Assembly (NCBI GenBank): GCA_029747585.1
Contig: JAPEVF010000094.1
Span: forward strand, 1-64,000
DNA: 64,000 bases
Source of the DNA: Pleurotus djamor
Taxonomy: Eukaryota > Basidiomycota > Agaricomycetes > Agaricales > Pleurotaceae
Direction: 5' to 3'
Position numbers and translations under genes: made by a program. The notes beneath the pieces are model-generated. The model searched no databases and was not told the DNA's origin. It worked only from the letters and a program-made list of their open reading frames with translations. Shown here piece after piece: positions 34,764 to 46,510 of this stretch; position 1 is the stretch's first letter, and the number at the start of each line of letters is the position of its first letter.

Positions 34764-37025
34764 TCATTGCCTACGGTGAACAATATCATTGGTCCTCCGA
34801 ATCAGCTTGACTGGGACGTCGGCAACACCAAGTGTAATCACCAAATGCGCATCCATGACCCTTGCATGCCACATCTCTTTCGTCTCTCCGTCTTTTAGCA
34901 GAGGTTCGACACGCCAGTCACGGAGCAACAATGTCAACCAGCAGATTGACTCTGTGAGTGCGAACTTGCGGCCGATACACATCCGTGGGCCTGGAAACGG
35001 ACGACGGCGTTGCAGAAATGAGTGACTTAAAGGACGCTGTGGAGAGTAGGTAATACTCACCGATACTGAAAGCGGTGAAGCTCTCCGATTCATTCGACAC
35101 ACCTTCCCATCGGGAAGGCTTGAACTTCTCGGGCTCGTCGAAGTACCGAGGATTGTATTCTATGGAGGAGATTCAGTATTGGAGGTCGAGGCGGAAGTAG
35201 GTTGAAGAACAAACTTACGAACTCCAACCATATCAACAACAACCTGTGTCAATTGATCGTGGTGAGTTACTCGTCTGATCGCCAAACCGCCTCATCTGAC
35301 CTGTGTTCCTTTGGCGATAGGGATCGCTTTGCTTCCTTCTATTCCGACAGGATTAGGAACTGTAAGCACAGTGTCTTCTTTGGCTTCACGAATCATCAGA
35401 TGGCCCGACGCTGTATACATTTTGTGAGTAAATGGCTAAATATGAACGAGGAAATACGCACGGAACATTCGAAGGGATTCATAGAACACCGCGGTTACCT
35501 TGGTTAGTTTGGGGTAATCCGATATTGTCTAGATGTCGAAAAACCGGGGTTATTAGGCGATAATGGGTGGATATGGTGAGCATGAGTGATCAGGTACATA
35601 CTGGATCGCGGTTATATCCTACCACATCGGAAATTTGTTTGAGAACATCTTCCTGAATGTCTGGATATAGACTCAAGAACCCCAGAGTCGCGGCCAACGT
35701 ATGAGCGGTGGTTTCTAGCAGGGGCTCAGCCTCACTCGTTGGAATGACGAAAAAGACGGTACCATGTCCAGCGAACAGCATGATGAAAACATTCCCAATT
35801 AACTCTTGATCACTTAACCGCAATTTCGGGTTTTCTGATTCATTCGCAGCAACAAGTGTGCTGAAAGCATCACGTCCAAGAGAGCCATTATCGGAGGAAA
35901 ACGCTGCTTTGCGCTCAGTTACTTGTTCCTGCATGAAGCGGGTGAACTGCTCGCGCGCGACGCGACTGTCCTGAATCCTGAAAAAAGAAATGACCTCATC
36001 AAACCCAGAACTGTGCTCATGTCAACGACAGTTCAATACCATTTAAAAGGAAGCTTCCAAGCCCACTTGGGGGCGACGATGGCGAACAAATTCGTGTCGG
36101 CAACGACGCGAAGAGCTTCCTGCACTGACATACTACCATCGGACAGGCGAGCAGGGGAAGACCAGTTGAAGGGAAAACCAAATGCGCAACGTCCAAGGAC
36201 CAATAGTGCGAATTTGAAAGTGAGCTTTTGTACGACGGGGACCTCAACCGTATCCTTATCGTCCCAGCCCTCGGCAGTCCCAATTTCTTTGTACGTGCTC
36301 AGGGTGTGTTCCCAAACGAGATTGTATCTGCGATCGATATCGTGTCAGGCGTCGGGATTTCAGTCTCAAGATAGAAGAAAGTTCGAAGGCGTACAGACTA
36401 TTGTTGAAGGCTGGGCCCATCACCCGTCTGTGCTTTCTCCAGGTTTCTCCGTCTGCAGCGAAGAGATTCATCCCCCAGAATCTAGAAAGTGTATCCTTAG
36501 CGCTACACCCTTCAAAATCCATAATAAAGGCGCACAAGAGACCTTGACTGGCTTGCTCAGTCTTGAGGAAATCGGACTTGTGCCCGCCACTGATGACCTG
36601 ACGTGCAACATCAAGACTAGAGGTATAGAACCCAGGTGGCCCAACGAGCCACGGGACAATCGAGAACGTCTCATCCTTGGAGTAGGCTAAACGTATCAAC
36701 AAAAATAAAGATACAACTTCAGTACCCAAAGAAATTGGAACGACGATGGGTCACGAACCACTGAATCTATACAGCCAATGATAATTTGGCCCAACATTCC
36801 ACCACGTCGATGGTAGAAGGGCCCCAGGTAGGTAAAGCGGCCAAAAGGGCACACGTCTCCCATGATGGTAGCCCACGGCCTACAAGGCACTGTTAACTCA
36901 ACGTCCGTAGCCAAGTGGTTCACATTTCCAACCTTTAAACCTTGAATAAACCTTGAGACACTGGAGACGACGAATATCGACAATGCAGCGAAAATAATTC
37001 GCAGAGCTGTAGCGTCGACTGCCAT
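34764..37025 (-). CDS. Cytochrome P450 (copy D)
   Basis: It starts at 37025 (MAVDATALRIIFAALSIFVV) and stops at 34764-34766. The conserved path is complete: PFWPLYLPGALLPSTWWNVG, WRKHRRVMGPAFNN, DGSMSVQEALRVVADTNLFA, ELIGNVFIMLFAGH joined to ETTAHTLAATLG, ESLRMF, EPEKFKPSRWEGVS and GPRMCIGRKFALTES with the haem cysteine. It is closest to copy C at the N terminus. It faces the F-box gene head to head across 445 bp. A 481-bp gap to copy C (34283-34763) has only the repeated promoter segment and AT-rich sequence. Substrate unknown; no dedicated reductase is nearby. Confidence 0.9.
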
Positions 37026-37470
37026 TGTTCACTGTTCACGGGAGGAATTGCAAGAGAATGCTTTTAGCCATGACCATCCTTTGTAAAATTAGGTCCTTGA
37101 TGTTGCCTTGATGTCTGGTATTTGCGCCAAGCTGGCGCTGAGGTGGGCGGCAGCTTGACAGAGTCAGGTATAAGTAGACGATCGTGGGTTGCTACACCTG
37201 AACGCAAAAGTGAATCCCTCGAGTCAAAGAAACAACTCCTCAGAAACGCACAATTTCCAGTGGTTCTTCTTGATTCGCCCTCGTAATATCTTGAGAGGGT
37301 AGTGGTGGAACGGAGTCAAATTTGTTTTCGGAAATCCCCTAAAGTTGTTAGTCGTTGTGCGCTCCGGCACGCTGGCCCTTCACATTCACTCCCAACGGAC
37401 TCCTACCAGACATTTAAGTATCTTGACGCCAACGCCCGAACCCCAGGTTTCTGCTTCGAATATAGGCAAT

Positions 37471-40052
37471 ATGTCTGGAGCAATCATCCCCCCTCCAAAG
37501 CGACAAAAGACCAAGAAAGTTAAGCATAGGAACAAGACAAAGGCGCAGGACAAACGACGATGCCTTTTCGAAACCTTGCCGTTGGAAGTCCTCGCAGAGA
37601 TACTCATGTTCTGCAGTTCACCGAAGGACTTGCTTGCGGTGGCTCGATGCAGCAAGCACCTGTGCTCAACCCTCACCTTTGAAGGGAATGCGTTTATCTG
37701 GAGGAGTGTTAGGAAGAACATGTACCCCGGGGAAATGCCTGATCCCCTGCCTAATTATACGGAGTCGTCCTATGCCGCATTTGTCTTCGATAGTGGACCT
37801 TGTGATGTGAGTGCTCAGTATCTTTCTCCCCATTTCCCCTCGAACTGAATCTTCATGGTCTTGCAAAGTTTTGTCAGTGTCATGTGTCAAGACCGTATGC
37901 TTCGTTCGCCTTGAAAGTTCGATTTTGCTTCAAGGTGTGTCGAAAGGCATATGCAACCCCATTTGTCTGACTTGCTTACAGTCGAAATGCCGCGAAGAAC
38001 TTGAGTTCGTTTCATCCTTCCTGAATATCAAGCAATGCCTGAGATTTTTACAGAAAGCGGTTTGCTCGCATCGGGCCTGGCCATGGTGGTGGAAAGGAGC
38101 GCCATTTCAATGATTGGCATATCACCTCTGAAGCCTCCTCATGTTTCGGTGCGTCTNCCCCCCCTTTCTTCGCCGAATATCGCTGACCTTCAAGTTCAGC
38201 TGATCCTGCTTCCCGCTGTGAGTTTCGTTTCAATATCATTCGTGCTTCGGATTACTGAATGACATCCAGGGTATTCCTATCAAGTATATATCTCGCCTGA
38301 CGAACTACGACTCGCTGAAGCGGAATGGGCTTCTGCTGTTCTTGAGTCACGTTTACCTGCCTACATAGCGGTAGGTCTCCAGTGTTCAGAACTGCCGTGA
38401 CATCTCACCGAGCTTACCTATCAGGAACGTAACCTTGCCACAGCTGCCATTCAAAAGCGCATGGAGGTATGCTCAGGTACTTCAACCCATGTGTCGTGCT
38501 GACTGTCTATTCCCTAGTTTTATACTAGACTCTACAGTTGGGTAGATCGGCACCGTGTGGTTCGTCAGTCTGTGAAACTACAAAATGACGCATTGTCAGT
38601 AACTCACTGTTTCGTAATCCTGGAGGGCGTGTATAAACTCAACCATACCATCTTTACTACAGCGCCAAAAGAAAGGCATCCGCGTACGGATGGGAATATT
38701 GGGACTTGCGGACATGTAAACCCTTTGCAACGCTGCACCAATTCCAGACATACAATATGCAAGTAATCAGGGAATCAGGTGTGTCCACCATTATATCGTG
38801 TCTCCCCGAATTTTCCCCCAGCTCAGAGACTTCGTTAGACTTTCAGAAGATAATTGGTGATGTGGAAGCTGAGATGATAGCGAAGTTTGAGGAGAAGCGC
38901 TCACGCCGAGTCGAAGCTTCACAAGAGAAACTCGCACAGGCAGTAACCACTCATTACTCCCGACTCAAATCACTCCCAAAGAACGCAGGTCGAGTTTTCC
39001 CCAACTTTGCAGTTTTCAAGGCTCTGCCTGCCATCGTGTCTCTCGGTCAAGTGTCGCCTGATGCTAAAATCGATTACGGCGCTCGTCTCAAGTCAGACGG
39101 TTTACTCCACAAGTTACTCGAAGATCAACTTCACCAATGGGTAGACAAAGCAAAGAGCGATCTTGGCGCCATATTGGGATCGCCCGGATGGAAGTCGGCC
39201 ACGAAGAAAGCGGTCCATCCTGTCGAGCGATTGAATGCTCGATTCCTTTGCATTCACTGCGAATCCAAGCCAAGTCGCTCAAATCTGGTCAAACCTCGTA
39301 GTTTGACCTTCAAGGAGGCTTGTGAGCATGCATGCCCGAATTTGCCCGCGACTGATAAGACCCCTTGGGATTCTGAGTGGTTCAAAGTCGACACGAAGGT
39401 GTGTCCGATCATTGACAACCCATAATACATCCCTGACAGTACTGTTTAGGCGCAGAATGCGATAGAACAAGTTCTACCCAAAGACTACTATAATCCATTC
39501 AAAACACATGTGTTCTCATCAATTGATGAGAACCTTTTCCTTTGCGGTTCTTGTGAAGCAGCAATTGTTCTTGGTTTTTCTGATATCGTACGTATTGAAA
39601 AGCCTTCAGTCGATTCTCTCTGACACCCCTTTACAGGCCGAGCATGCTCACCGACATGATTCCATGGTGGTCACTTCGCTCTCCACTCGCGAAGCTGCTG
39701 CTTTATTGGCCAAGCCCCGAGAAATGGGCCTCACCAAGAGATTGTTTTACGGAAACGGTCCTCTGGGAAAGGAAGAACAAAATCAGAAAAAGCTCGGTTG
39801 CAGGCATTGTACTCAGCGACACAAACCCTCGAGAGTCAGGACTGATCAAGCAGAAGCGGAAAAAGAGGGGAAGAAGGAAGAGAAGTCGCCAGCCGTTGTG
39901 AAGGCATCGTTCAATGGCATTCGCTCGCACTTGAAAGCAAAGTATGTTTAAGCTAGGCTTCCGATGCACTCCTCGCTGACTCGCAGTCTAGGCACGGCAT
40001 TCTTGTCTTACGCGACGAAGATATCTTCTGTTACGACAACGATAAGCCTTGA
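37471..40052 (+). CDS. F-box protein (basidiomycete type)
   Basis: I chose MSGAIIPPPKRQK at 37471; a basic stretch is followed by the F-box CLFETLPLEVLAEILMFCSS...VARCSKHLCSTL and FIWRSVRKNMYPGEMPDP. Many short exons follow, including YSYQVYISPDELRLAEAEW, ERNLATAAIQKRMEFYTRLY, a Lys/Glu helix around KIIGDVEAEMIAKFEEKRSR, and a C-terminal half with Cys pairs (FLCIHCESK, LFLCGSCEAA, LGCRHCTQRH). The last exon reads HGILVLRDEDIFCYDNDKP. The F-box should bind Skp1 in an SCF ubiquitin ligase; the rest would bind targets. Exon borders in 37.8-38.8 kb are tentative. It is the intact relative of the remnant at 2.2-2.4 kb. Confidence 0.8.
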
Positions 40053-40898
40053 ATTCAATATAATCCTTCTCTAGCTTTCAGAAGACTTTACACACTGTCA
40101 GTGAGTCAGACGTAGAATAAACTGTACGCACATGGAAATGGGAATAGAACAACTTTCGATGGACTTGCCGCGGGCGCCCGTTTCCTTGGTCCACAGGCAG
40201 CCTTTCTTATCAGCGTCCCGGACTGTGAGAGCTCGACATGTTTTTGTTTCCCAACAGTCTCCACATTCACACACCCGTGAGTCTCAATCCTGTTTACAGA
40301 CGCTTCTTACTACGTCTGTCAGCGACCGCCCTCGGGCTAGGAACAATTCACATAAAGCAGCTTCCTATGGCTTCTTCGAGTTTGTGAACCTCATGGCACG
40401 GCCCAGTCATACGTCGCTTCGAAGTCATGTGTGGCCAATCGCCGTCATCGTCGCTCCCCAGTCTGGCACCAAGACTCTGATGCCCGAGTTCCGTCCTACG
40501 CAGGTTCATCTCGTGTTGTTCTATTTCGCCTGAACCCATGCTACGTGTAAGCTTGAGGGGCGCTACCCTCCCTTTGCTTCTTGCATCCGGTGTTCCTGCA
40601 ATAGAATGATTCGGGGGCTGCAGCCTGCTGAAACGCTGGCCACATCCGATTAGGTTTGTGCGGGGATGCACCCAGATACCACGTCGTCAGTCAAGGTCAG
40701 GTGTCTATATTTAGCTCTTTTTAGGGCGTAGGAGTCGAGCATACGATAATTCGGACGAGAAGAAGCCACTTACCGAAGGATGGAAGCCCTACCGACGCAC
40801 TTTAGATATCGCTTCGGTTCGTTTAAAAGGATGCCCGTGTGCCATTGGGCGAAGGTATCCTCGTGAACGCTCAGATTCTCTTCGTTAGGGAGTTCACT
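40053..40898. other. Intergenic region upstream of GH47
   Basis: About 850 bp without a supported gene. An open frame at 40132-40533 shows no domain and is matched by an equally long antisense frame, so I do not call it. The segment would hold the F-box 3' end and the GH47 promoter. Confidence 0.4.
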
Positions 40899-43405
40899 AT
40901 GCGTTTTTCCTCAAGCGTGGGTTTATTGGCCATTGCATCCTCCGCCTATGCAGGCGCTGTCCAGAAGCCAGGTCTTAAACTGCCCTCGAGCGCGGCGGCC
41001 AATCGCAACGCTGTGCAGAAACTCTTCGTTGATAGTTACAACGCTTATCGGTATGTAGCCTCAGTCAACCAACCCGTGATCATTTCTAACAATCCCGTCA
41101 GAGAGTTCGCCTTTGGACATGATGACCTCTCCCCTGTGAGCAAGGGCTTCAGTGACGGGCGCAACGGATTTGGAGCCACCATTGTGGATGCCCTTCCCAC
41201 AATAGCCATTATGGGTTTGGATGTTCGTCTTCGCCCCCGTTCAGTATCCAGTGTTCTCCTGTTGACGAACATATTATAGGACCTATTTGAAGAGGCTCTC
41301 AATTTCACCGCACACATCGACTTCAGTAAATCACATACGCCTGACACTGTGAGGTAAGAACAGCTCCCCTCTTGTAAAGTTGAATACAGCACCTGACGTC
41401 ATTTACTCTAAGTGTCTTTGAGACAACCATTCGATACCTTGGCGGCCTCTTGAGTGCATTTGAGTTGAGTGGGCAGCAACACCCGATTCTGGTAGAGAAG
41501 GCAAAGGAAGTTGCTGATAAGATGGCTTTTGCTTGGGTTGGGGTAAGTCCAATCTTCGGTGCANCGTGGTATACCTAGCGCTGACATGGGTAGGATAACC
41601 TGGTCCCATTCGGCTTCATCAACTTCGCTACAAATACACCCACTCGGGGAACAGTAAGTACCAATATCAATTCCATGCATCCCATCCACCGCCAGCTCAT
41701 CATTCCAACATCATTCTCAACCGAATAGTCGAATATTGCTGAAGCGGGAACCGTATGTACCTCTTCACTAGAGGCTTCCGAATTAAGACTGATCCGGCTC
41801 TCTAACTCACAGCTCGCGCTGGAATGGTCGACGCTCACCAAGCATACAGGGAATGCCACATACGCGAACAAAGCTGTCGGCTCCCTTCGGCACATTACCA
41901 CATTGGTACTACTGAATTTCTTCCATTCACATATCAATGCTGACAGTGGTCTTAGCCTGATCCCCTTCCTGGTTGGTGTATTACTTTCTCGCACCCGAGC
42001 CACAGCCTTCAATCTTGCGTCGTTTGTAGGACTTGCGGCGCAAGGCATTGACCCTGCTACGGGAAAATCTGTAGGAGCTTTTGTCGTGAGTTAACCCATT
42101 GATCTTCAAGCTACGGAATAACAATCCGATCTTCAGACTTGGGGAGGAGGGTCCGACAGTTACTTCGAATATCTCATCAAATATGCCCGCTTGAGCAACA
42201 CCGACGACCCAATCTTTGCAGACACCTGGGCAACGGCGGTCGACTCATCAATAAAAACCCTCCTCCGAGTAAGTGATAACCTAGGCCTTCCTCTTGCGAA
42301 TGCGAGTGGAGCTTACAATTAGCTGGGTAGACTTCAACTGTCGGGGACTTCCTCTACGTTGCCGATTTTGACGATAACAGGAGGATACGACACGTTGGAT
42401 CCCATCTTGCTTGCTTCCATGGTGGTAATTGGATCCTAGGTCCGTCATTCTCTCCCATTTGGTTGTCCTAGTCATCGTCCTTCAGCGACAATGGATGTTG
42501 ACGTGGTCTACTAATGCAGGGGGAAAACTATTGAACAATCAAACCATCGTCGATCTTGGCTTGAAGTTAGTCGACGCATGCATCAACACCTACTCCAGTA
42601 CAGCGTGAGCAAATGATCCTCTCCCTCCAATCACTACGCACCTTCTGAATACCCCATGCTCGTCATTCCCTCGTGCTCCCCATCAACATTACTTCTCCAC
42701 GTCCCACATCACTAACCGCAAGAACAGTACTGGCATAGGTCCCGAATCCTTCGCCTACATATCCGATGATGGTTCTTTCACAGGAGGCTCCAACCCCTCG
42801 CGTAGTCAACTCGCTTTCAACGCACAACACGGATTCTACATAACCGGTGCAGATTATATCCTTCGTCCCGAGGTCCTTGAATCCAACTTCTACGCTTGGA
42901 GAGTCACGGGTGATACGAAGTACCTGGATAATGCTGCTCGTGCTATTGATAGCTTCAACAAGTTCCTGCCAGCGACAGTGGGAATCGGAGGTCTCTTCGA
43001 CGTCAACAACGTTAATTCGGATAAAGTGGATGACACGGAGAGCTTCTGGTTCGCTGAGGTCTTGAAATACCTGTGCGTTCTCTGTCCTTTCGCGTTTGTA
43101 CATGAACAGAGCTGACGAGTGACCCAGGTACCTCACATTCGACGACCCCGACCACATCAGCATTGATGACTGTGAGGGTTCCTCGGGTACGCTGTTACTG
43201 ACGTGGCTGACATATTTCCCTTCTAGTTGTCTTCAACACAGAGGCTCAGCCATTCATTGCACCGACAGCAAAGGCGACATATGGCAGTGGGTCAATCCGT
43301 GGGCCTCAGGCTTTCAAGGCCCAAAGTGGTAGCCTGCCCGTTATCAGTCCGAACCGCGTCATCCCTCGGCCTCTGAACAACCTCAGCAACGCGCAGACAG
43401 TCTAA
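40899..43405 (+). CDS. Glycoside hydrolase family 47 alpha-1,2-mannosidase
   Basis: The start is [20 protein letters not shown], a signal peptide. Family blocks follow through many small exons: [119 protein letters not shown] (containing the H-L-x-C-F region), [34 protein letters not shown], and [10 protein letters not shown], where the threonine coordinates calcium. Class I enzymes remove alpha-1,2-mannoses from N-glycans in the ER/Golgi or, when secreted, from extracellular glycans; the cleavable signal without an obvious anchor suggests a secreted type. The stop is at 43403-43405. Confidence 0.92.
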
Positions 43406-43674
43406 TACTTCGTCTCGTACTCTTCGTGTATTATCACCCGATCATCCATCATTCAATTTATGGGATTAAGGAAAATCGAAAGGCCCCTTGGCAGTGTAGG
43501 CCAAAGACGGATGTCAGGGGTACGTCCTAACACTTATAGGAGAACAGTCCTCGCAAGTTGGCTTCATCGTTCAGTTGAAGATTGATCTTCTTCATTTAAT
43601 GTCGGCCCCAGCACATTGGCCGAGCCCTCAGCAGTTTCTCGGATGAACTCTGTCATAACACTCACGCCCAGTGC

Positions 43675-43765
43675 GTGCAAGCATGTGTACAACGCCCACA
43701 ATCGATTGGGAATGTCATTGTCGTTCTGGTACCCTTGATGCACTACGCCGCTTATCGACGGTAGA
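43675..43765. repeat. Direct repeat upstream of GPI-type gene 1
   Basis: GCATGTGTACAACGCCCACA with CAATCGAT, CTGGTA, TTGA and CGCCGCTTA recurs at 44827-44905 (GCATGTGTGCGACGCCCACA...), in the same order and orientation but with two gaps. The first copy lies directly before the TATA-like ATAAATA (43765-43771) and ATG (43803) of gene 1; the second lies beyond its stop, in a gene-free stretch (44608-45176). The rest of 43406-43802 holds no gene. Confidence 0.55.
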
Positions 43766-43802
43766 TAAATAGCCCAATATCCTACTCTGGTGAGTCGTCA
43801 CA

Positions 43803-44607
43803 ATGTCTCCTTGGTTTCTCGTAATTTTATTCGCAGTGGCTGCTCAAGGCGAGTACTTCTCAACCTCCCATTTCCTTGTCAATCCATTGACTCCACGCCC
43901 TCCATCTGGCAGCGATCACCGCAAGATCCTTGCTTCCTCGACAAGAATGGACAGTGACCCCGCTTTCGGACATCCCCATTTATTGTCAAATTCCTTGCGA
44001 GCCATTTTCTCGTTCAGCCGGGGCAAGTGTTCCTTCCTTTATTCTTGTGTATTTGTTCGACTCATACTTATATTCATTTACATAATAGCCTTGCAGAGGC
44101 GATAAATCTTGCTTCTGTGGCTCTGGTAACGACGGCCTTCTCGAGGAATGCATCACCTGCCTCGTCACCTTGAATCCCGCCAACACTGATGAATTATCCA
44201 AGGAGCTCAATGGTGAGCCCACACAACGTCGATAGTATCGTCCGTTGACACTAGTACACTTTGGATCCTTAGCCTATAGGCAGTATTGCTTTGGAAATAC
44301 TTCGTTGACCGCGCCCCCGGCCTCTGTAGGAACGCCTACAACTACCCCTTCGGCCTCGACATCGCTAGAGTCAACGCCTTCGTCAGATCCAACTTCCGCT
44401 GTCGTACCTGGGCCCCTGTCAATTTTGTCCTTTGGACCAAACCTCGCCCCTACCAGCTCCGGATCTGCACAACCACAGCAGACGATTGCCGACGAGAATG
44501 GCGGACCGCAGCCAGATCAGGTTTCCAACGCAGCCATGGGCGTATTCTCCCTTTGCTTCGGGAGCGGTTTTGTCGCGATGGTTGGAACCCTTGCCTACTT
44601 CTTATGA
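43803..44607 (+). CDS. Secreted cysteine-rich, GPI-type Ser/Thr-rich protein 1
   Basis: It opens with the signal MSPWFLVILFAVAAQG. Internal exons encode a small cysteine module, CRGDKSCFCGSGN then EECITCLVTLNP, followed by AYRQYC, matching gene 2 at 46.5 kb in cysteine order (C-x5-C-x-C-x10-C-x2-C). A Ser/Thr/Pro-rich stalk leads to QPQQTIADENGG and a hydrophobic C terminus (FSLCFGSGFVAMVGTLAYFL), as expected for a GPI signal. The cysteine pattern is reminiscent of CFEM domains but not a clear match. Borders of exon 1 and 2 are uncertain; a GC donor after AAQG is one possibility. Likely a cell-wall or plasma-membrane surface protein. Confidence 0.6.
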
Positions 44608-45176
44608 TAGAACTCTAGTACTATGCACATCGTGTACGCTCTTTGTCGACGATCGAGGGCGTCCAGAAGGGGATCGGAAGGTTTCTAGCATCTACGATCT
44701 TTAGTTGGGGGAGTTGCACTCATATGGATACAGCATCGCACTCCTTACTCACGGCGTCGCTTTCACGGTACAGAGTGAGAATGTTAATCTCGGCCTCGCG
44801 ATTTTGGCGTACAAACCATACCCAGCTCGCGTAGGCATGTGTGCGACGCCCACAATCGATGGGCGGTCTGGTAGCACTTGACGCCGCTTAGAATTGACGA
44901 ATGACGGGCTTCAACCACAGTCCAAGGGCCTACAGACACAGTATCACCTGATTCACTGTTGCCGCAGGTCCAAATTTCTCGAAACTTTTTCGAATTTACC
45001 TCTCAGATCAAATCTTGCTCGACCAGCACTTGGTAATACTGGGTCAGCGTAACCACAGCGGGAAATTAGTGATTGGCCCAGTCCTGCGGCGTTTTCTCAT
45101 ACACAAGTGGTTCATCCAAGGTTCATCAGTAGATTTATGAGAATAGTACAGATGAAACATGCAAGGGCTTTTGATT

Positions 45177-46170
45177 CTACTTTTGGCGAAGCCGTTGTTG
45201 GCCGATACTGAAGAGAGCGTGCTTGCCAGCGAATACGGTCGGAACAGCGAGCAGGCTGCCGTAGAAGAGGACATCGCCGAGTTTAAGGTCAACCCAGTAC
45301 CAGAATAGCAGTACCTCAAACGCAGTCAGGGTAGCAGCGAATGGAAGGATGGTTGGGGAGAATAGACGCGGCACACGCGGTGAGATCTTGGCCCACTGCA
45401 ATTGATGATTAGCATCGGAAGGACAAAGTTCTTCTGCTAGGGTGAACGTACCAAACCGAGTAGAACAAGCCACGGTGCCAAGACAGCTCCCGAGAATGCC
45501 ATAGAGAGGATTTTGGGGGGTAACTTCTGTTCCGGACGGAAAGCATGTTGGATCTCGGGCAACGGGTGGAAGGAGGCTTCGTCTGGGTGCTGAGGAGCTG
45601 GATGCGAGGCTGGGACGATGAGGTCGAATAGCTCGACTTTGAGGGGCGAGTGAACGAATGAACCGATGATCAAAGTGACTTTGAGCGGGTTTGTTGACGT
45701 TGGGGGGAGAGACGCGGGCGGCTTGGCCATATTCTAGTCATAGACTCAGACCTCATCGAATCACTGCACGAAGGGGAGGGTAGCATACCAGTTCAAATTT
45801 GACCTTGCCTGTATTGCTCACTCGCAACGGTTGAATTCCCTCCTCTTGAGTCACCTCATCGAAGAAACGGAGGAAAGTCTGATGTGGTTGTATTGCGTTT
45901 CCGGATTCCTTGTCCACAACCTGGAATGTGACTTTCAGCACGTCCTTTGCACCAAGCTCAAGCGGTTGTGCTGGCTTTTTGGCTAGAGATATTCTGCAAC
46001 ATATTGTTGTCTCAGTATCCAGCAATAAATTCTGGACCCAAAACTCGGGCAACTCACGGTTCGGCGCGAACTTGCGACGCATTGGAAGTTATCGTGAATC
46101 TTGGAGATTGTAGAGTAAGAATTGAGGCCTCTGCCAGAGGCAGCAAAAGCAAAAGGGAGGCAAGCAGCAT
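45177..46170 (-). CDS. SWP1: Oligosaccharyltransferase subunit, ribophorin II/Swp1 family
   Basis: The start at 46170 encodes a signal peptide (MLLASLLLLLPLAEASIL), then a beta-rich lumenal domain (RFTITSNASQV; LAKKPAQPLELGAKDVLKV; TFQVVDKESGNAIQPHQTFL; NTGKVKFELN) and, after HPLPEIQHAFRPEQKLPP, three hydrophobic helices (LSMAFSGAVLAPWLVLLGL, PTILPFAATLTAFEVLLFWY, LGDVLFYGSLLAVPTVFAG). This is the Swp1/RPN2 plan; the subunit stabilises the OST complex that transfers N-glycans in the ER. The stop is at 45177-45179. It lies between two related GPI-type genes and is divergent from gene 2. The second copy of the 43.7-kb repeat lies downstream of it. Confidence 0.88.
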
Positions 46171-46411
46171 CGCGGTGAGGTGGGTGGAGGTGGATGGTCG
46201 TGACGGCGTCGACGTGTTCACTGTTCGCGGTGGGAATGACTTGGGGTCACATGCTTGGCTCCTGTCCAGCCCCCTGAAATTGACTGAAATTTACATTCCC
46301 AGCGCTAGCCTCCAGCACGCAGCCTCATCGACTTCCTGCACCGCAGAACTGTGACCGTTGACCTGTACTATCTGGCTGATCCGAATTTCGCAGGACGAGC
46401 ATGTGCGCAGC

Positions 46412-46419
46412 TATATAAA
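46412..46419 (+). promoter_or_regulatory. TATA box of GPI-type gene 2
   Basis: TATATAAA lies 92 bp before the ATG at 46511 in the 340-bp divergent interval shared with Swp1. It is a consensus TATA box in a normal fungal position. Confidence 0.5.
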
Positions 46420-46510
46420 CATGGCCCCATCTGGCTCGGTCTCCACGTTACCTCGCGGCGTGCCCCATAAATAGTTTGGCCACCCGTTCTCCGAGTCTTC
46501 ACAGGCCATC

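Noticed and set aside
40132..40533. 133-codon ORF before GH47
   Set aside because: No recognisable features, and an antisense frame of similar length overlaps it.
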